64,000 nucleotides of DNA from Mucilaginibacter sp. OK268 (GCF_900103125.1 NZ_FNJV01000001.1:124001-188000); one strand, 5' to 3'. Positions 30,467 through 39,148 are shown, counted from the first letter of the stretch. Notes: a model not told the origin generated them from the letters alone. A program made the numbers and translations.

Positions 30467-31471
30467 ATGAAGAAAATAAACAAAAACCTAATCACTCTGC
30501 TTATAGCATGCTTTTTTTGTACAACCGCCGCGCAGGCACAATTTGGCGGCTTAGGAAAAAAATTACTGGATAAAGGCACCGAAATGGCATCCGGCGGTGG
30601 TCTTAACAAGATCCTGAAACAGCCACAGGCCATTACTACCAGTTTTAAAGATGTAAACAAAACGGGTTCGAAACCGCCATCGTTTATGGAGGGGCAAACG
30701 CCCGAGCCTTTGTATCTTTTACCCAAAACACCCACAGGCGCTTATAAACTTTGCGCCGGCTTTTACGAAATGACCAACAAAAGCTATTGCCTGCATGCCG
30801 GTACACGCGGCCCCAGCAGCGGCGACGGTTATATGCTTGCACCGGTGCTCGGCCCTAAGCGCGATGTGGTGATCCTGATACTGAAACACGCCGAAACGCA
30901 TCCGGAAGTTAATCAGCACAGCATCCAGATATTGCTATGGGCGATAATTGCCCGCACCAAATTTGCCGATTTTGGTACGGATATTAAATTGACCGCTACC
31001 AGGCTGCTATCGCCCAACGAACTGCTGATGCTGGAAGGGGGCGCTCTGGGTGTATTGCCTGCCAGTGTAATGGCCAAAGCCAAGGATCAACTGCCTCCTG
31101 CGGCTCAAAGTGTTTTTGAGGCCGAAAACAATATCCGTCAGCTGGCGGCATCGGGCAACGCCTCGTACGAGGAAATGGAGAAATATGCCATGATTGCCGG
31201 CCTGGCCCCGCAGCCCGATCCGGAAGTTCCGTCGGGGATCTGGTCATTACATCCCGATGGTTATTATATCCGGTTTATTCCGCACGGCTACTCACAAACT
31301 ACTGTACAGATCTACGTGCCAAAAGAGTTGATCGATACCAAGCCCGGACTGATATACGACGGCCCTAATGGCATAGCCTGCCCGGCCAACGTTGGTGCGC
31401 AGCGCCTAGCCCAAACTAATGAGCCACTAAACCCTGACAGGACGAGGAAACTGAAGGTGATTTGTAATTAG
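30467..31471 (+). CDS. Secreted protein of unknown function, possibly thioester-domain-like
   Basis: A 334-residue exported protein (signal peptide to AQA, ~residue 23). It begins its mature part with FGGLGKKLLDKG, a short amphipathic stretch. Two motifs stand out: a single Cys in SYCLHAGTRGP (~residue 107) and IQILLWAII (~residue 151). A Y-C-(L/I) cysteine followed by a Q-x2-(I/L)-W glutamine is the pair that makes the internal Cys-Gln thioester in Gram-positive adhesin thioester domains. The match is by pattern only and the family assignment is uncertain. Later segments include YYIRFIPHGYSQTTVQIYVP and a Cys near the end (GIACPAN). The gene stands alone. Confidence 0.6.
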   Translation: MKKINKNLITLLIACFFCTTAAQAQFGGLGKKLLDKGTEMASGGGLNKILKQPQAITTSFKDVNKTGSKPPSFMEGQTPEPLYLLPKTPTGAYKLCAGFYEMTNKSYCLHAGTRGPSSGDGYMLAPVLGPKRDVVILILKHAETHPEVNQHSIQILLWAIIARTKFADFGTDIKLTATRLLSPNELLMLEGGALGVLPASVMAKAKDQLPPAAQSVFEAENNIRQLAASGNASYEEMEKYAMIAGLAPQPDPEVPSGIWSLHPDGYYIRFIPHGYSQTTVQIYVPKELIDTKPGLIYDGPNGIACPANVGAQRLAQTNEPLNPDRTRKLKVICN

Positions 31472-31475
31472 TATT

Positions 31476-31765
31476 TTTGATACTACGGCAAAATTTTCGT
31501 ATCTTTAAAAATACCACGGCCCGTTGCTCCTGATTTGGAGTGACGGGCCGTTTTAGTTAAGACCAAAGCAGGCCAAAAATTGACTGATTTTTATATAGTT
31601 ATTTGAATATCAGATATTTAATACTTTTTAAAGTTTTAAAAACTGCTCAAAATTGTGTTAAAATTTGTTAAAAAGTGTTAAAATGAGGGTTTTTTGGGCA
31701 GTTTTTGAGCGATTTTACACCGTTTTTGGGCAGAAAAGTGTTAAAATTTAAGGTTTAAAAAGTTT
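31476..31765 (+). ncRNA. Candidate small-transcript element, copy 1 (promoter, hairpin, A/T-rich tail)
   Basis: TTTG (31476-31479), 20 bases, then TATCTTTA (31500-31507) form a promoter-like pair. Within 10 bases begins a strong hairpin (ACGGCCCGT...ACGGGCCGT, 31515-31554) followed by TTTT. A ~210-base tail rich in GTTAAAA words follows. The same series is present in inverted orientation at 44364-44638, with matching stretches such as TAGTTATTTGAATATCAG and AAAAGTGTTAAAATTTAAGG. It is probably non-coding. Whether the hairpin ends the gene at 30467, a tiny RNA, or both cannot be told. Confidence 0.5.
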
Positions 31766-31784
31766 ATTTCGGTCATTATCCGTT

Positions 31785-33092
31785 TTAACTACCCCCTCGG
31801 AAGGTAGTCAAAAACTTTGCCGCTCCTTTTATAAAATCGGTGGTACCATCATCATCGTCGTTATCCTTATGGGGCGGAGGGGTAAATTCTTTCTCGCTCT
31901 TGGCGATCACAATAGTGGCTACTCCATTGCCGATCACATTGGTGATGGCCCGCGCTTCGGACATAAACCTGTCTACCCCGAGTAAGATCGCCACCCCCTC
32001 AACCGGGATTACTTTGATAGCAGCCAGGGTGCTTGTCAATACTATAAAACCGCTGCCGGTAACGCCTGCCGCGCCTTTGGAGGTAACCATCAGGATGCCG
32101 ATAATGGTGAGTTCCTGGAATAAGGATAAGGGGATTTTGAAAACCTGCGCCAGGAAAATGACACACATAGAAAGGTATATGGTAGTACCATCCAGGTTAA
32201 AGGAGTAACCTGTAGGAATCACCAAGCCCACAACCGATTTGGAACAGCCGAAAGTTTCCATCTTGTTCATCATCCCCGGCAGGGCCGATTCTGAGGAGGA
32301 AGTCCCCAGCACAATCAGGATCTCTTCCTTAATATGTTTTAGGTATTTCCACAGGCTGAATTTGAACAGGTAACAAATGAGGTTAAGCACCACAAAAATA
32401 AACAGGAACATGGTCAAATAAACTGAACCCATGAGTAAAGCCAAAGGCTTCAGTGTTTTTAAGCCATACTTACTGATGGTAAAAGCCATACCACCAAAAG
32501 CGCCGATGGGGGCTACTTTCATCACGATCTTCATCACATTGAAGAATACTTTTGACAGCTTATCAAATAGTTGGATTACGGGCTGTCCGCTTTCGCCCAT
32601 CAAACTTAAGCCATAGCCAAACAGTACGGCAAAAAACAGGATCTGCAAAATATCGCCCTTTGCAAAAGCTTCAAAAGCGTTGGATGGTATAATATGGGCG
32701 AAGAAATCGCCCCAGTGCATTTCGGAAGCGGCCTTTTCATATACCGCTATCTTGCTGGTATCAACAGCTGTATTATTTACAAAACCCGCGCCCGGTTTAA
32801 GGAGGTTGGCTACGGTAACGCCGATAACCAGGGCAAAGGTGGTCACTATTTCAAAATATAGTAAAGCCTTGCCGCCTACCCGGCCTACTTTTTTCATATC
32901 GCTCATGCCGGCTATACCAAGCACGATGGTGAAAAATATGATCGGGGCTATCAACATCGTGATCAGGCTGATGAACATTTTGCTGATCATCTCGGCCGTT
33001 GGACCGAATTGTTTAAAATTCAGGCCTACAATAATGCCCAAAGCAATAGCAATAAGTACCTGGACGGTGAGGTTTGATAAAAAGCGTTTCAT
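31785..33092 (-). CDS. Dicarboxylate/amino acid:cation symporter
   Basis: A 435-residue inner-membrane transporter of the DAACS (GltP/DctA) family that takes up C4-dicarboxylates or acidic amino acids with H+ or Na+. Visible: eight hydrophobic segments, the hairpin-1 serine-rich loop LGTSSSESALPGMM, the NLDGTTIY-containing GYSFNLDGTTIYLSM and the substrate motif SKGAAGVTGSGFIVL, then MSEARAITNVIGNGVAT. The length is normal. It is monocistronic. The substrate range cannot be settled from sequence. Confidence 0.95.
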   Translation of the reverse strand: MKRFLSNLTVQVLIAIALGIIVGLNFKQFGPTAEMISKMFISLITMLIAPIIFFTIVLGIAGMSDMKKVGRVGGKALLYFEIVTTFALVIGVTVANLLKPGAGFVNNTAVDTSKIAVYEKAASEMHWGDFFAHIIPSNAFEAFAKGDILQILFFAVLFGYGLSLMGESGQPVIQLFDKLSKVFFNVMKIVMKVAPIGAFGGMAFTISKYGLKTLKPLALLMGSVYLTMFLFIFVVLNLICYLFKFSLWKYLKHIKEEILIVLGTSSSESALPGMMNKMETFGCSKSVVGLVIPTGYSFNLDGTTIYLSMCVIFLAQVFKIPLSLFQELTIIGILMVTSKGAAGVTGSGFIVLTSTLAAIKVIPVEGVAILLGVDRFMSEARAITNVIGNGVATIVIAKSEKEFTPPPHKDNDDDDGTTDFIKGAAKFLTTFRGGS

Positions 33093-33197
33093 TATTCAAT
33101 GATACGGTTTTAGGTTCAGGATACCAATATGTTGATATGACACTTACCTGATAAATGTGTTTGTAATTTAATCAAAAAACTACCGTTCTTTGAAATA

Positions 33198-33518
33198 GTG
33201 AAAGCAACAGCGCTCTTTTTGGTTATCTGTATGGTCTTTGTTTCTGTTTTTGCAGTAAAGGCTAAGGGTAGCAGCATGTTTGAAAAATGCTGCCATAAAA
33301 CAACCAAAAGCCAATCCTGTGAACATCAGCAAAAAGACGACTGCGGACAGGGGATGTGTAACACCATGTTATCCTGTAACACCTGCGGCTTTTTGTTTGT
33401 GGAACAGGTAACTGTAAAGCCGATTGTTCCGGTTTTGAAAGAACGGTCAGTTACGCCTTACCTTTCGGGGAGTTTGTCTGCTTATTCATCGTCATCCTGG
33501 CGCCCTCCAAAAGTTTAA
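33198..33518 (+). CDS. Small Cys-rich exported protein
   Basis: 106 residues beginning with GTG. The signal peptide is MKATALFLVICMVFVSVFAV and the mature part has a Cys cluster (KCCHKT, SCEHQQKDDC, GMCNTMLSCNTCG), then a low-Cys tail ending SSWRPPK. It resembles short Bacteroidetes proteins found near metal-efflux genes, but no metal genes are adjacent. Disulfide-bonded or metal-binding are both possible. TTTG at 33188-33191 lies only a few bases from the GTG, so a very short leader is possible. Confidence 0.65.
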   Translation: MKATALFLVICMVFVSVFAVKAKGSSMFEKCCHKTTKSQSCEHQQKDDCGQGMCNTMLSCNTCGFLFVEQVTVKPIVPVLKERSVTPYLSGSLSAYSSSSWRPPKV

Positions 33519-33593
33519 TAATATGATCCAGTCTGCCTTTACCTCATCCGTTTAGGTCAAATTTCTATTATTAAACAATTTAAAATTAAAATC

Positions 33594-33794
33594 ATGAAAA
33601 AGTTTCTTTTCATTGCCATGGTGATGGTATCATCTTTGGGCACTACATCAATCGCTAACGCTAATACCCCATGCTGCAACAGTAAAATGAACCATTGCAC
33701 TAAATGTTCAAAAACCTGCGATAAAACCAATTGCATGGACTATTGCAGTAAGGTTTGCAAAACCTCAGGTACTTGCGACAAAACCTGTAAGTAA
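33594..33794 (+). CDS. Small exported protein with 14 cysteines
   Basis: 66 residues: a signal peptide (to ANA, ~24) and then a 42-residue mature chain with 14 Cys in spaced pairs (TPCCNS, CTKCSKTC, CMDYCSKVC, CDKTCK). One third of the mature chain is Cys, similar in density to metallothioneins, but it would be outside the cytoplasm. A Cu/Zn-buffering or knotted-peptide role is inference. It is followed by a strong terminator and preceded by the other Cys-rich gene, 75 bases away. Confidence 0.7.
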   Translation: MKKFLFIAMVMVSSLGTTSIANANTPCCNSKMNHCTKCSKTCDKTNCMDYCSKVCKTSGTCDKTCK

Positions 33795-33812
33795 TAACAT
33801 ATGCTAACGCAT

Positions 33813-33840
33813 CAAAAAGCCGGGTTAGCCCGGCTTTTTG
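33813..33840 (+). terminator. Terminator after the 14-Cys gene
   Basis: A perfect 12-bp stem CAAAAAGCCGGG / CCCGGCTTTTTG with loop TTAG. It could act in both directions. Confidence 0.9.
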
Positions 33841-33963
33841 ATTATCGGCGAAAATCCTCACCAGCAATTTTCTGCCGTTCACCGAAATTTTCCCGCAGCT
33901 GGTCAAAAAGCTTTGGCTACTATAGCTCCCACACAGCAATTTTGAAGAAAAAACAATATTGCT

Positions 33964-34059
33964 ATGAAAACTTTATCTACTCCCATTATATCATTAATAG
34001 TATATCTACAGGAACATTCGCCCCTGTTTACACAGCTGATGGCTAATTTATTTACCTGA
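33964..34059 (+). CDS. Micro-ORF, 31 residues (unit 1)
   Basis: Reads MKTLSTPIISLIVYLQEHSP and then LFTQLMANLFT. It is hydrophobic and helix-compatible. Support comes only from its position, which matches the micro-ORF of unit 2, and the shared MKTL start. No homologue is recalled, and translation is unproven. Confidence 0.35.
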   Translation: MKTLSTPIISLIVYLQEHSPLFTQLMANLFT

Positions 34060-34216
34060 GAAAAAGTACCTGGGGATGCTTGCCAACTAAGCGGCTAAGG
34101 CAGGTTCATTCATCGGTAATTTTCCGCCGTTTACCGGAAGTTTGGCCGTCTTTACCTAAAAGCACTACTCAAAAACATATTCTGTTAGCACATTTGAACC
34201 ATAAAATCATCATATC

Positions 34217-34315
34217 ATGAAAACTCTACTCGCTATACAAATTATTCACCTGGTTATGAAAGCCGCCCAACATGCCGAAGCATTGTGGCACTCCATTGGT
34301 CACCTGATAAAGTAA
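34217..34315 (+). CDS. Micro-ORF, 32 residues, His-rich amphipathic (unit 2)
   Basis: Reads MKTLLAIQIIHLVMKAAQHA and then EALWHSIGHLIK. Four His fall at positions 11, 19, 25 and 29 on what would be one amphipathic helix. The start is in the same context as unit 1. It may be a small membrane peptide. Function unknown. Confidence 0.45.
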   Translation: MKTLLAIQIIHLVMKAAQHAEALWHSIGHLIK

Positions 34316-34419
34316 TATACCTTAAGCACAACGGAGTACAATAGTCACCCAAGCTGTAAAATTTTCGGGATATAAATAAAACTCATGGTTATTTCATTAT
34401 AGTAATGCATTTTTACCCT

Positions 34420-35184
34420 ATGACAAAACAACCCATCATCACTGTAAATGACCTGGTAAAAAACTATGGCGATTTTGCAGCCGTAAAAGGCATTAGTTTT
34501 GAAGTATATGAGGGCGAAATTTTTGGTTTGCTTGGCCCAAACGGTGCCGGTAAAACCACCACCCTCGAGATCATTGAAACCCTGCGCCAAAAAACATCTG
34601 GCCATATCACAGTTGATGGCTTTGATATTGAAACCGATACCGATAGCATCAAAAAACGCATCGGTGTACAATTGCAGGCCGCAGGCTATTATCCCAATTT
34701 GAATCTGTCGGAATTGATCACGTTGTTTTCAGGGCTATATGGTATTGATAAAAGCCCCATGGAAATGCTGGAGAAAGTAGCGTTGACTGATAAAGCAAAA
34801 GCCAAGTATAAGGATCTGTCGGGCGGGCAAAAACAGCGATTTTCTATCGCTACCACGCTTATCAATAACCCGAGAATCATTTTTTTGGACGAGCCAACAA
34901 CCGGCCTCGACCCACAGGCCCGTCGTAATTTATGGGACCTGATCCGTGAGATCCGTGACCAGGGTACCACCGTTGTTATTACCACCCACTATATGGATGA
35001 AGCCGAAGTATTATGTGATCGTGTGGCTTTTGTTGATGGTGGATACATCATCGGCATTGATACCCCCGATCATTTTATTGATCAACTTGTAGCATCTGGT
35101 TTTGAACGCAAAAAACAAGTGAAATTGGCCAACCTGGAAGATGTGTTTATTAACCTTACCGGTAAAGAATGGCGAGAGGGGTAG
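34420..35184 (+). CDS. ABC-2 type exporter, ATP-binding subunit
   Basis: A 254-residue nucleotide-binding protein. Walker A GPNGAGKTTT, signature LSGGQKQR, Walker B IIFLDEPTTGLDP and the switch His in VITTHYMDEAE are all present, so it is active in type. An in-frame ATG at 34405 would add MHFYP. It pairs with the permease at 35320. The subfamily is that of drug/antibiotic or polysaccharide exporters. The substrate is unknown. Confidence 0.93.
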   Translation: MTKQPIITVNDLVKNYGDFAAVKGISFEVYEGEIFGLLGPNGAGKTTTLEIIETLRQKTSGHITVDGFDIETDTDSIKKRIGVQLQAAGYYPNLNLSELITLFSGLYGIDKSPMEMLEKVALTDKAKAKYKDLSGGQKQRFSIATTLINNPRIIFLDEPTTGLDPQARRNLWDLIREIRDQGTTVVITTHYMDEAEVLCDRVAFVDGGYIIGIDTPDHFIDQLVASGFERKKQVKLANLEDVFINLTGKEWREG

Positions 35185-35220
35185 GAGCCCAGTTTACAGT
35201 TGGCGGTTTTGAGTTTGCAG

Positions 35221-35318
35221 TTAAAAAAATGACTCAGAGACGCCACAGGCAAATGACTTAATGATAATTCCAAATGACCTAATGACGCTATCGGCGAATG
35301 ACCTAATGACTAAATTGA
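35221..35318. repeat. Direct-repeat phrase element between the ABC genes
   Basis: Variants of AATGACCTAATGAC recur at least four times (near 35250, 35274, 35296 and 35306), separating two genes that should be co-transcribed. It is non-coding. Confidence 0.6.
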
Positions 35319-35319
35319 A

Positions 35320-36417
35320 ATGAACCCAAAACCATACAGCAATACAAAAGCAACACTGGCCATAGCCAAAGCCAGTTTCAGGTCGATACTGCGCAGTCCT
35401 TCGGCAGTGGTGTTTACACTAGCATTTCCTCTGATATTTATTATCGTATTTGCCAATATTGGTGGTGGTGGCGTTACGGTTGATGTAGGCGTGGCTAAAA
35501 CCTGCGATACCATTAGTCCGGTTTACCAGGCATTGAAAAATGTAAAGGTTGTTCATCTGGTAAAGGATCAGTCGACCGAAGAGATGAACATGAACCTTTC
35601 AAAAGGGAGTATTGACGCGATCATCAATATACAAAAAAACAATACCAGGCCACCATTTACGGTTAATGTGGAATATACCAAAGCATCGGCCGAAAAAGGG
35701 AATATCCTGCGGTCGGTGCTCAGCAATATTTACTACAATATCAACAACAATGCGCAGATCAATACCCCACCGGTAGCCGAGATCAGGGAAACCACCATAC
35801 AGGGCCGCGAGTATAAATACATAGATTTTATACTACCCGGACAATTAGGTTTCTCCCTATTGAGCAGCGGTGTTTTTGGTACCGCGTTCGTATTCCTGAG
35901 CCTGCGTCTGACCCTGGTGATCAAGCGTTTTTTTGCTACACCGGTTAAACGATACAGTATTGTGCTGGGTGAAGCTTTGGCCAGGATGACGTTCTCGTTG
36001 TTGGGCTCCCTGTTCATTATCCTGGTTGGCCACTATATGTTTGGTTTTACCTTGGTACATGGTATAACTACGGTGCTCAATATGCTAGTACTCTCGGCCA
36101 TAGGGCTCATTATTTTTATGGGTTTTGGCTTCACCATATCAGGCATCGCCAAAAACGAAAGTACCGTGCCTCCATTGTCTAATATTATAACCTTGCCGCA
36201 ATTCTTATTGTCGGGTACATTCTTTTCGGTCTCAGCTTTCCCTAAATGGCTGCAGGGGATCAGTAATGCGCTGCCGCTAACTCACCTGAACAATGCCATG
36301 CGTAAGGTTGCCTTTGAGGGCGCCGGTTTAGGCGATGTAACCCACCAACTGTTTATATTATTGATCTGGTTTGTAATTATATACGCCGTTGCCGTTAAAA
36401 CCTTTAAATGGGAATAG
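35320..36417 (+). CDS. ABC-2 type exporter, permease subunit
   Basis: A 365-residue membrane protein with one N-terminal transmembrane helix (~27-50), a ~130-residue external loop (~50-180) and five further helices (~190-360). The order is that of the ABC2_membrane_3/YhgE-type drug exporters. Contains FILPGQLGFSLLSSGVFG and PQFLLSGTFFSVSAFPKWLQ, which are typical. It works with the ATPase at 34420. Confidence 0.9.
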   Translation: MNPKPYSNTKATLAIAKASFRSILRSPSAVVFTLAFPLIFIIVFANIGGGGVTVDVGVAKTCDTISPVYQALKNVKVVHLVKDQSTEEMNMNLSKGSIDAIINIQKNNTRPPFTVNVEYTKASAEKGNILRSVLSNIYYNINNNAQINTPPVAEIRETTIQGREYKYIDFILPGQLGFSLLSSGVFGTAFVFLSLRLTLVIKRFFATPVKRYSIVLGEALARMTFSLLGSLFIILVGHYMFGFTLVHGITTVLNMLVLSAIGLIIFMGFGFTISGIAKNESTVPPLSNIITLPQFLLSGTFFSVSAFPKWLQGISNALPLTHLNNAMRKVAFEGAGLGDVTHQLFILLIWFVIIYAVAVKTFKWE

Positions 36418-36636
36418 TTTAAATCCCGGAACTTTAAATGATGGTTTCTGTGTTTGAAAAGCGCTCGTTAACATACTGATAACCCTTCCTTAATGTAAAA
36501 TCCCAAAAGCGAAAAATGCGAGTCGATTTCTTGCTTTGTTCATAAGTTTTCTGCTGTATTCTTTAAAAAATCGTATTTTTGAGCTGTATTTCAGTTCATG
36601 ATACTGGCAGCAGTAAACTATAAATAATTGTAGCTT

Positions 36637-38130
36637 ATGAATATCGTTCATAATAAGGATATTGGGACAAAACAAAAAGCGCTTGCCATTAACCTCGACC
36701 CCGCAATTTATGGTTCATTTGCCGAAATTGGCGCAGGGCAGGAGGTAGCTGCCAATTTTTTCAAGGCCGGTGCTTCATCTGGCACAATCGCCAAAACTAT
36801 GTCGGCTTATGACATGATTTTTTCTGATGCTATTTACGGAGTTCAGCAAACACGCCGCTATGTAAGTGAGTCTCGTTTAATATCTATGCTCGACCATGAG
36901 TATGGCCTGCTGATTGAGCGTTTGGCGGCATTGCGTGGCGATACTACAACCTTTTTTGCTTTTTCAGATACTTTCGCGGCTCTCAATTATCATAAAACAA
37001 ACGAAGGTCACGGTTGGATGGGGGTTCGCTTCCAAACAGAGCCGAATGGCGAGTTTAATGATGTGGTGATCCACGTAAAACTATTGGATAATGATAATAT
37101 CCTGCAACAGCAAGCCGCGGGTATATTGGGAGTTAACCTGATCTACGCCTGTTTCTACTATCATGAAATAGCCCCGGTGTTTTTGCTTTCACTGATAGAT
37201 AACCTGTCAAGAGATCGTATCCAGATTGATATGATCAGCTTTGAAGGGCCCGATTTTACAAAGGTAGATAACCGCTTGATGAGTCTGCACCTGGTTAAGT
37301 TTGGATTTTCTGACGCTGCTGTATTTGGCCCTGATGGTAAAAATCTGCAACCTACAGAGGCATTATATAAAAAACACGCTGTAGTGATACGCGGTCGTTT
37401 CCGTCCGGTTATCAATGTGCACATCGATATGCTAACTCAGGGTGTTAAGCAATTTCTGCAGGAACCTGATGTAGATAAAAGTAATGTGATCGTTGTTACC
37501 GAACTTACCCTGCAATCATTAAAGGAAAGGGATGCCGACCTTAATGCCGAGATCGACGAAAAAGATTTTCTTGACCGGGTAGATATCCTTTGCTCGCTGG
37601 GTCAAACGGTATTGATCTCCAACTTTCATGAGTATTATAAGTTGGTAGCTTATTTATCCAAGATCACCAAGTTAAAAATGGGCGTGGTATTAGGCTATCC
37701 AAACCTGGAATATATTTTCTCGGAAGAACACTACCAGGATCTGCCAGGGGGTATCCTCGAGTCATTTGCCACCTTGTTTAGTCGTAAAGTAAAGCTATTT
37801 ATTTACCCTACTTTACGTGATGGAATAATCTGGAATTGCCTGAAATTTTCGCTGCCTCCACATCTGATCGACCTGTTTAGATACCTGATAGCCAATAATA
37901 AAATTGAAGATATCAGACACTATAACGAAAATAACCTGAATGTTGAGACTGATAATGTATTACAGCTCATTAAGCAGGGAGCAACCGGCTGGGAAGAATA
38001 TGTGCCGGCAGAGGTCGCCACGATAATCAAAGAAAGGCATTTGTTCGGGTATCCTGTAACGGCTGATGAAGCCAAACAAGACCTACCCGCGGCAAATGAA
38101 GATTCGGGAGCGGTGAAAGATATCGCTTAA
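36637..38130 (+). CDS. Conserved protein of unknown function, often labelled nicotinate-nucleotide adenylyltransferase
   Basis: A 497-residue soluble protein. It has a strongly conserved start (YGSFAEIGAGQEVAANFFKAG) and features KTMSAYDMIFSDAIYG, YHKTNEGHGWMGVRFQ and GRFRPVINVHIDM. I recognise it as a widely conserved bacterial family, but I see no HxGH nucleotidyltransferase motif, so the common name is doubtful. A TATTTTTG box (36574) lies 56 bases upstream. It is followed by a DUF2490 gene with its own promoter. Confidence 0.7.
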   Translation: MNIVHNKDIGTKQKALAINLDPAIYGSFAEIGAGQEVAANFFKAGASSGTIAKTMSAYDMIFSDAIYGVQQTRRYVSESRLISMLDHEYGLLIERLAALRGDTTTFFAFSDTFAALNYHKTNEGHGWMGVRFQTEPNGEFNDVVIHVKLLDNDNILQQQAAGILGVNLIYACFYYHEIAPVFLLSLIDNLSRDRIQIDMISFEGPDFTKVDNRLMSLHLVKFGFSDAAVFGPDGKNLQPTEALYKKHAVVIRGRFRPVINVHIDMLTQGVKQFLQEPDVDKSNVIVVTELTLQSLKERDADLNAEIDEKDFLDRVDILCSLGQTVLISNFHEYYKLVAYLSKITKLKMGVVLGYPNLEYIFSEEHYQDLPGGILESFATLFSRKVKLFIYPTLRDGIIWNCLKFSLPPHLIDLFRYLIANNKIEDIRHYNENNLNVETDNVLQLIKQGATGWEEYVPAEVATIIKERHLFGYPVTADEAKQDLPAANEDSGAVKDIA

Positions 38131-38164
38131 CATTATCATAACATTAACAATGTTAAAATTAACA

Positions 38165-38192
38165 TTGAGGTAATATTGTGGAAATATCTTTG
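38165..38192 (+). promoter_or_regulatory. Promoter of the DUF2490 gene
   Basis: TTG (38165-38167), 17 bases, TATCTTTG (38185-38192), 21 bases before the ATG. The -7 box is perfect; the spacing is slightly short. Confidence 0.6.
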
Positions 38193-38212
38193 CGGTATAA
38201 AACCTGCATAAG

Positions 38213-38947
38213 ATGTTAAAAGCCCCTATTGTTATAGTCGTAGTTTTTGTGCTGTTAACAGCATGCTCATTTCGTGCCAATGCCCAGGATTCCAAAGTGG
38301 GAACATGGGGGATTGCCACAGTAGTACTCCCTGGCGACAGCAGCCATAAATGGGGTGGCTACTCCGAATTGCAGATACGTACCAATGGGCCATTCAGCCA
38401 GTTTCAGTATTACGAAGCTAAGGCCGGTGTAAGCTATGACATCAACAAAGATTTTACAGCGTTATTGGGTACGGGCACCTATCATACTTATGACTATGCC
38501 GATCTGGGCAGCGGTCCCAATACCAACGAATTCAGGTTATGGGAGCAAATGACGGTTAACCAGTTCTTATACCGCCTTAAATTTGAACACCGTTACCGTA
38601 TAGAACAGCGCTGGGTTAACGGCGATTACCGTAACCGTTTCCGGTACCGTTTAAACATGTTCATCCCATTGAATAATACCAAAATCGTCGCTAAAACCTG
38701 GTTCCTGTCTGTTTTTGACGAGGTGTTCTTTAATAATAAAGCACCCAACTTTGAACGTAACCGCATATCGGCAGCCTTAGGTTATCAGTTTGATAAAAAA
38801 TGGATAGCACAGGCCGGCTGGATCAATCAGCGTAATTATACGGCTACACAAAGCAGCGGTAAAAATAATATTATGCTCATGCTGATGTACCGTATCAGTC
38901 GCAAGGGGGCTGGTCAGCAAGAGCATGTACCTACAACAACCGATTAA
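38213..38947 (+). CDS. DUF2490 outer-membrane-type protein
   Basis: 244 residues with a signal peptide (to ANAQ, ~25; the Cys in LLTACSF is followed by more hydrophobic residues, so a lipoprotein is also possible). The body is a run of amphipathic strands (RLKFEHRYRIEQRW, RFRYRLNMFIPL, WIAQAGWINQRNY), typical of DUF2490, probably a small outer-membrane barrel. Function unknown. Confidence 0.85.
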   Translation: MLKAPIVIVVVFVLLTACSFRANAQDSKVGTWGIATVVLPGDSSHKWGGYSELQIRTNGPFSQFQYYEAKAGVSYDINKDFTALLGTGTYHTYDYADLGSGPNTNEFRLWEQMTVNQFLYRLKFEHRYRIEQRWVNGDYRNRFRYRLNMFIPLNNTKIVAKTWFLSVFDEVFFNNKAPNFERNRISAALGYQFDKKWIAQAGWINQRNYTATQSSGKNNIMLMLMYRISRKGAGQQEHVPTTTD

Positions 38948-38965
38948 TTAAGAGCTAGGGAGTTA

Positions 38966-39057
38966 GAATCAAGAAGTTAGAATCAAGAGTCAAGAAAAGC
39001 CTCGTCTAATAATTAATTTTTTTCTCATCTTGACTCTTGATTCTAACTTCTTGATTC
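38966..39057. repeat. Self-complementary phrase element upstream of eno
   Basis: A perfect 30-base inverted repeat (38966-38995 with 39028-39057) made of words like GAATCAAGAAGTTAG, with a 32-base spacer. Confidence 0.85.
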
Positions 39058-39148
39058 TTGCACTTAATATCTTAACTCTTTTTTGCGATTTCCTGAATTT
39101 GCTGTTAACTTAGCCCGCGGTTTACAAATTACAAATATCTGACAATAA

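Larger units (their letters stand above)
33866..34315. repeat. Two diverged tandem units, each a leader plus micro-ORF
   Basis: Unit 1 (from ~33866) and unit 2 (from ~34119) start with related words (ATTTTCTGCCGTTCACCGAA; ATTTTCCGCCGTTTACCGGA). Each reaches an ATGAAAACT start 96-97 bases later. The ~253-base period of leader and start suggests tandem duplication. Confidence 0.6.

Noticed and set aside
33801..34046. Plus-strand 81-codon frame
   Set aside because: It starts at a terminator hairpin and overlaps the leader of the first micro-ORF unit; composition is not protein-like.
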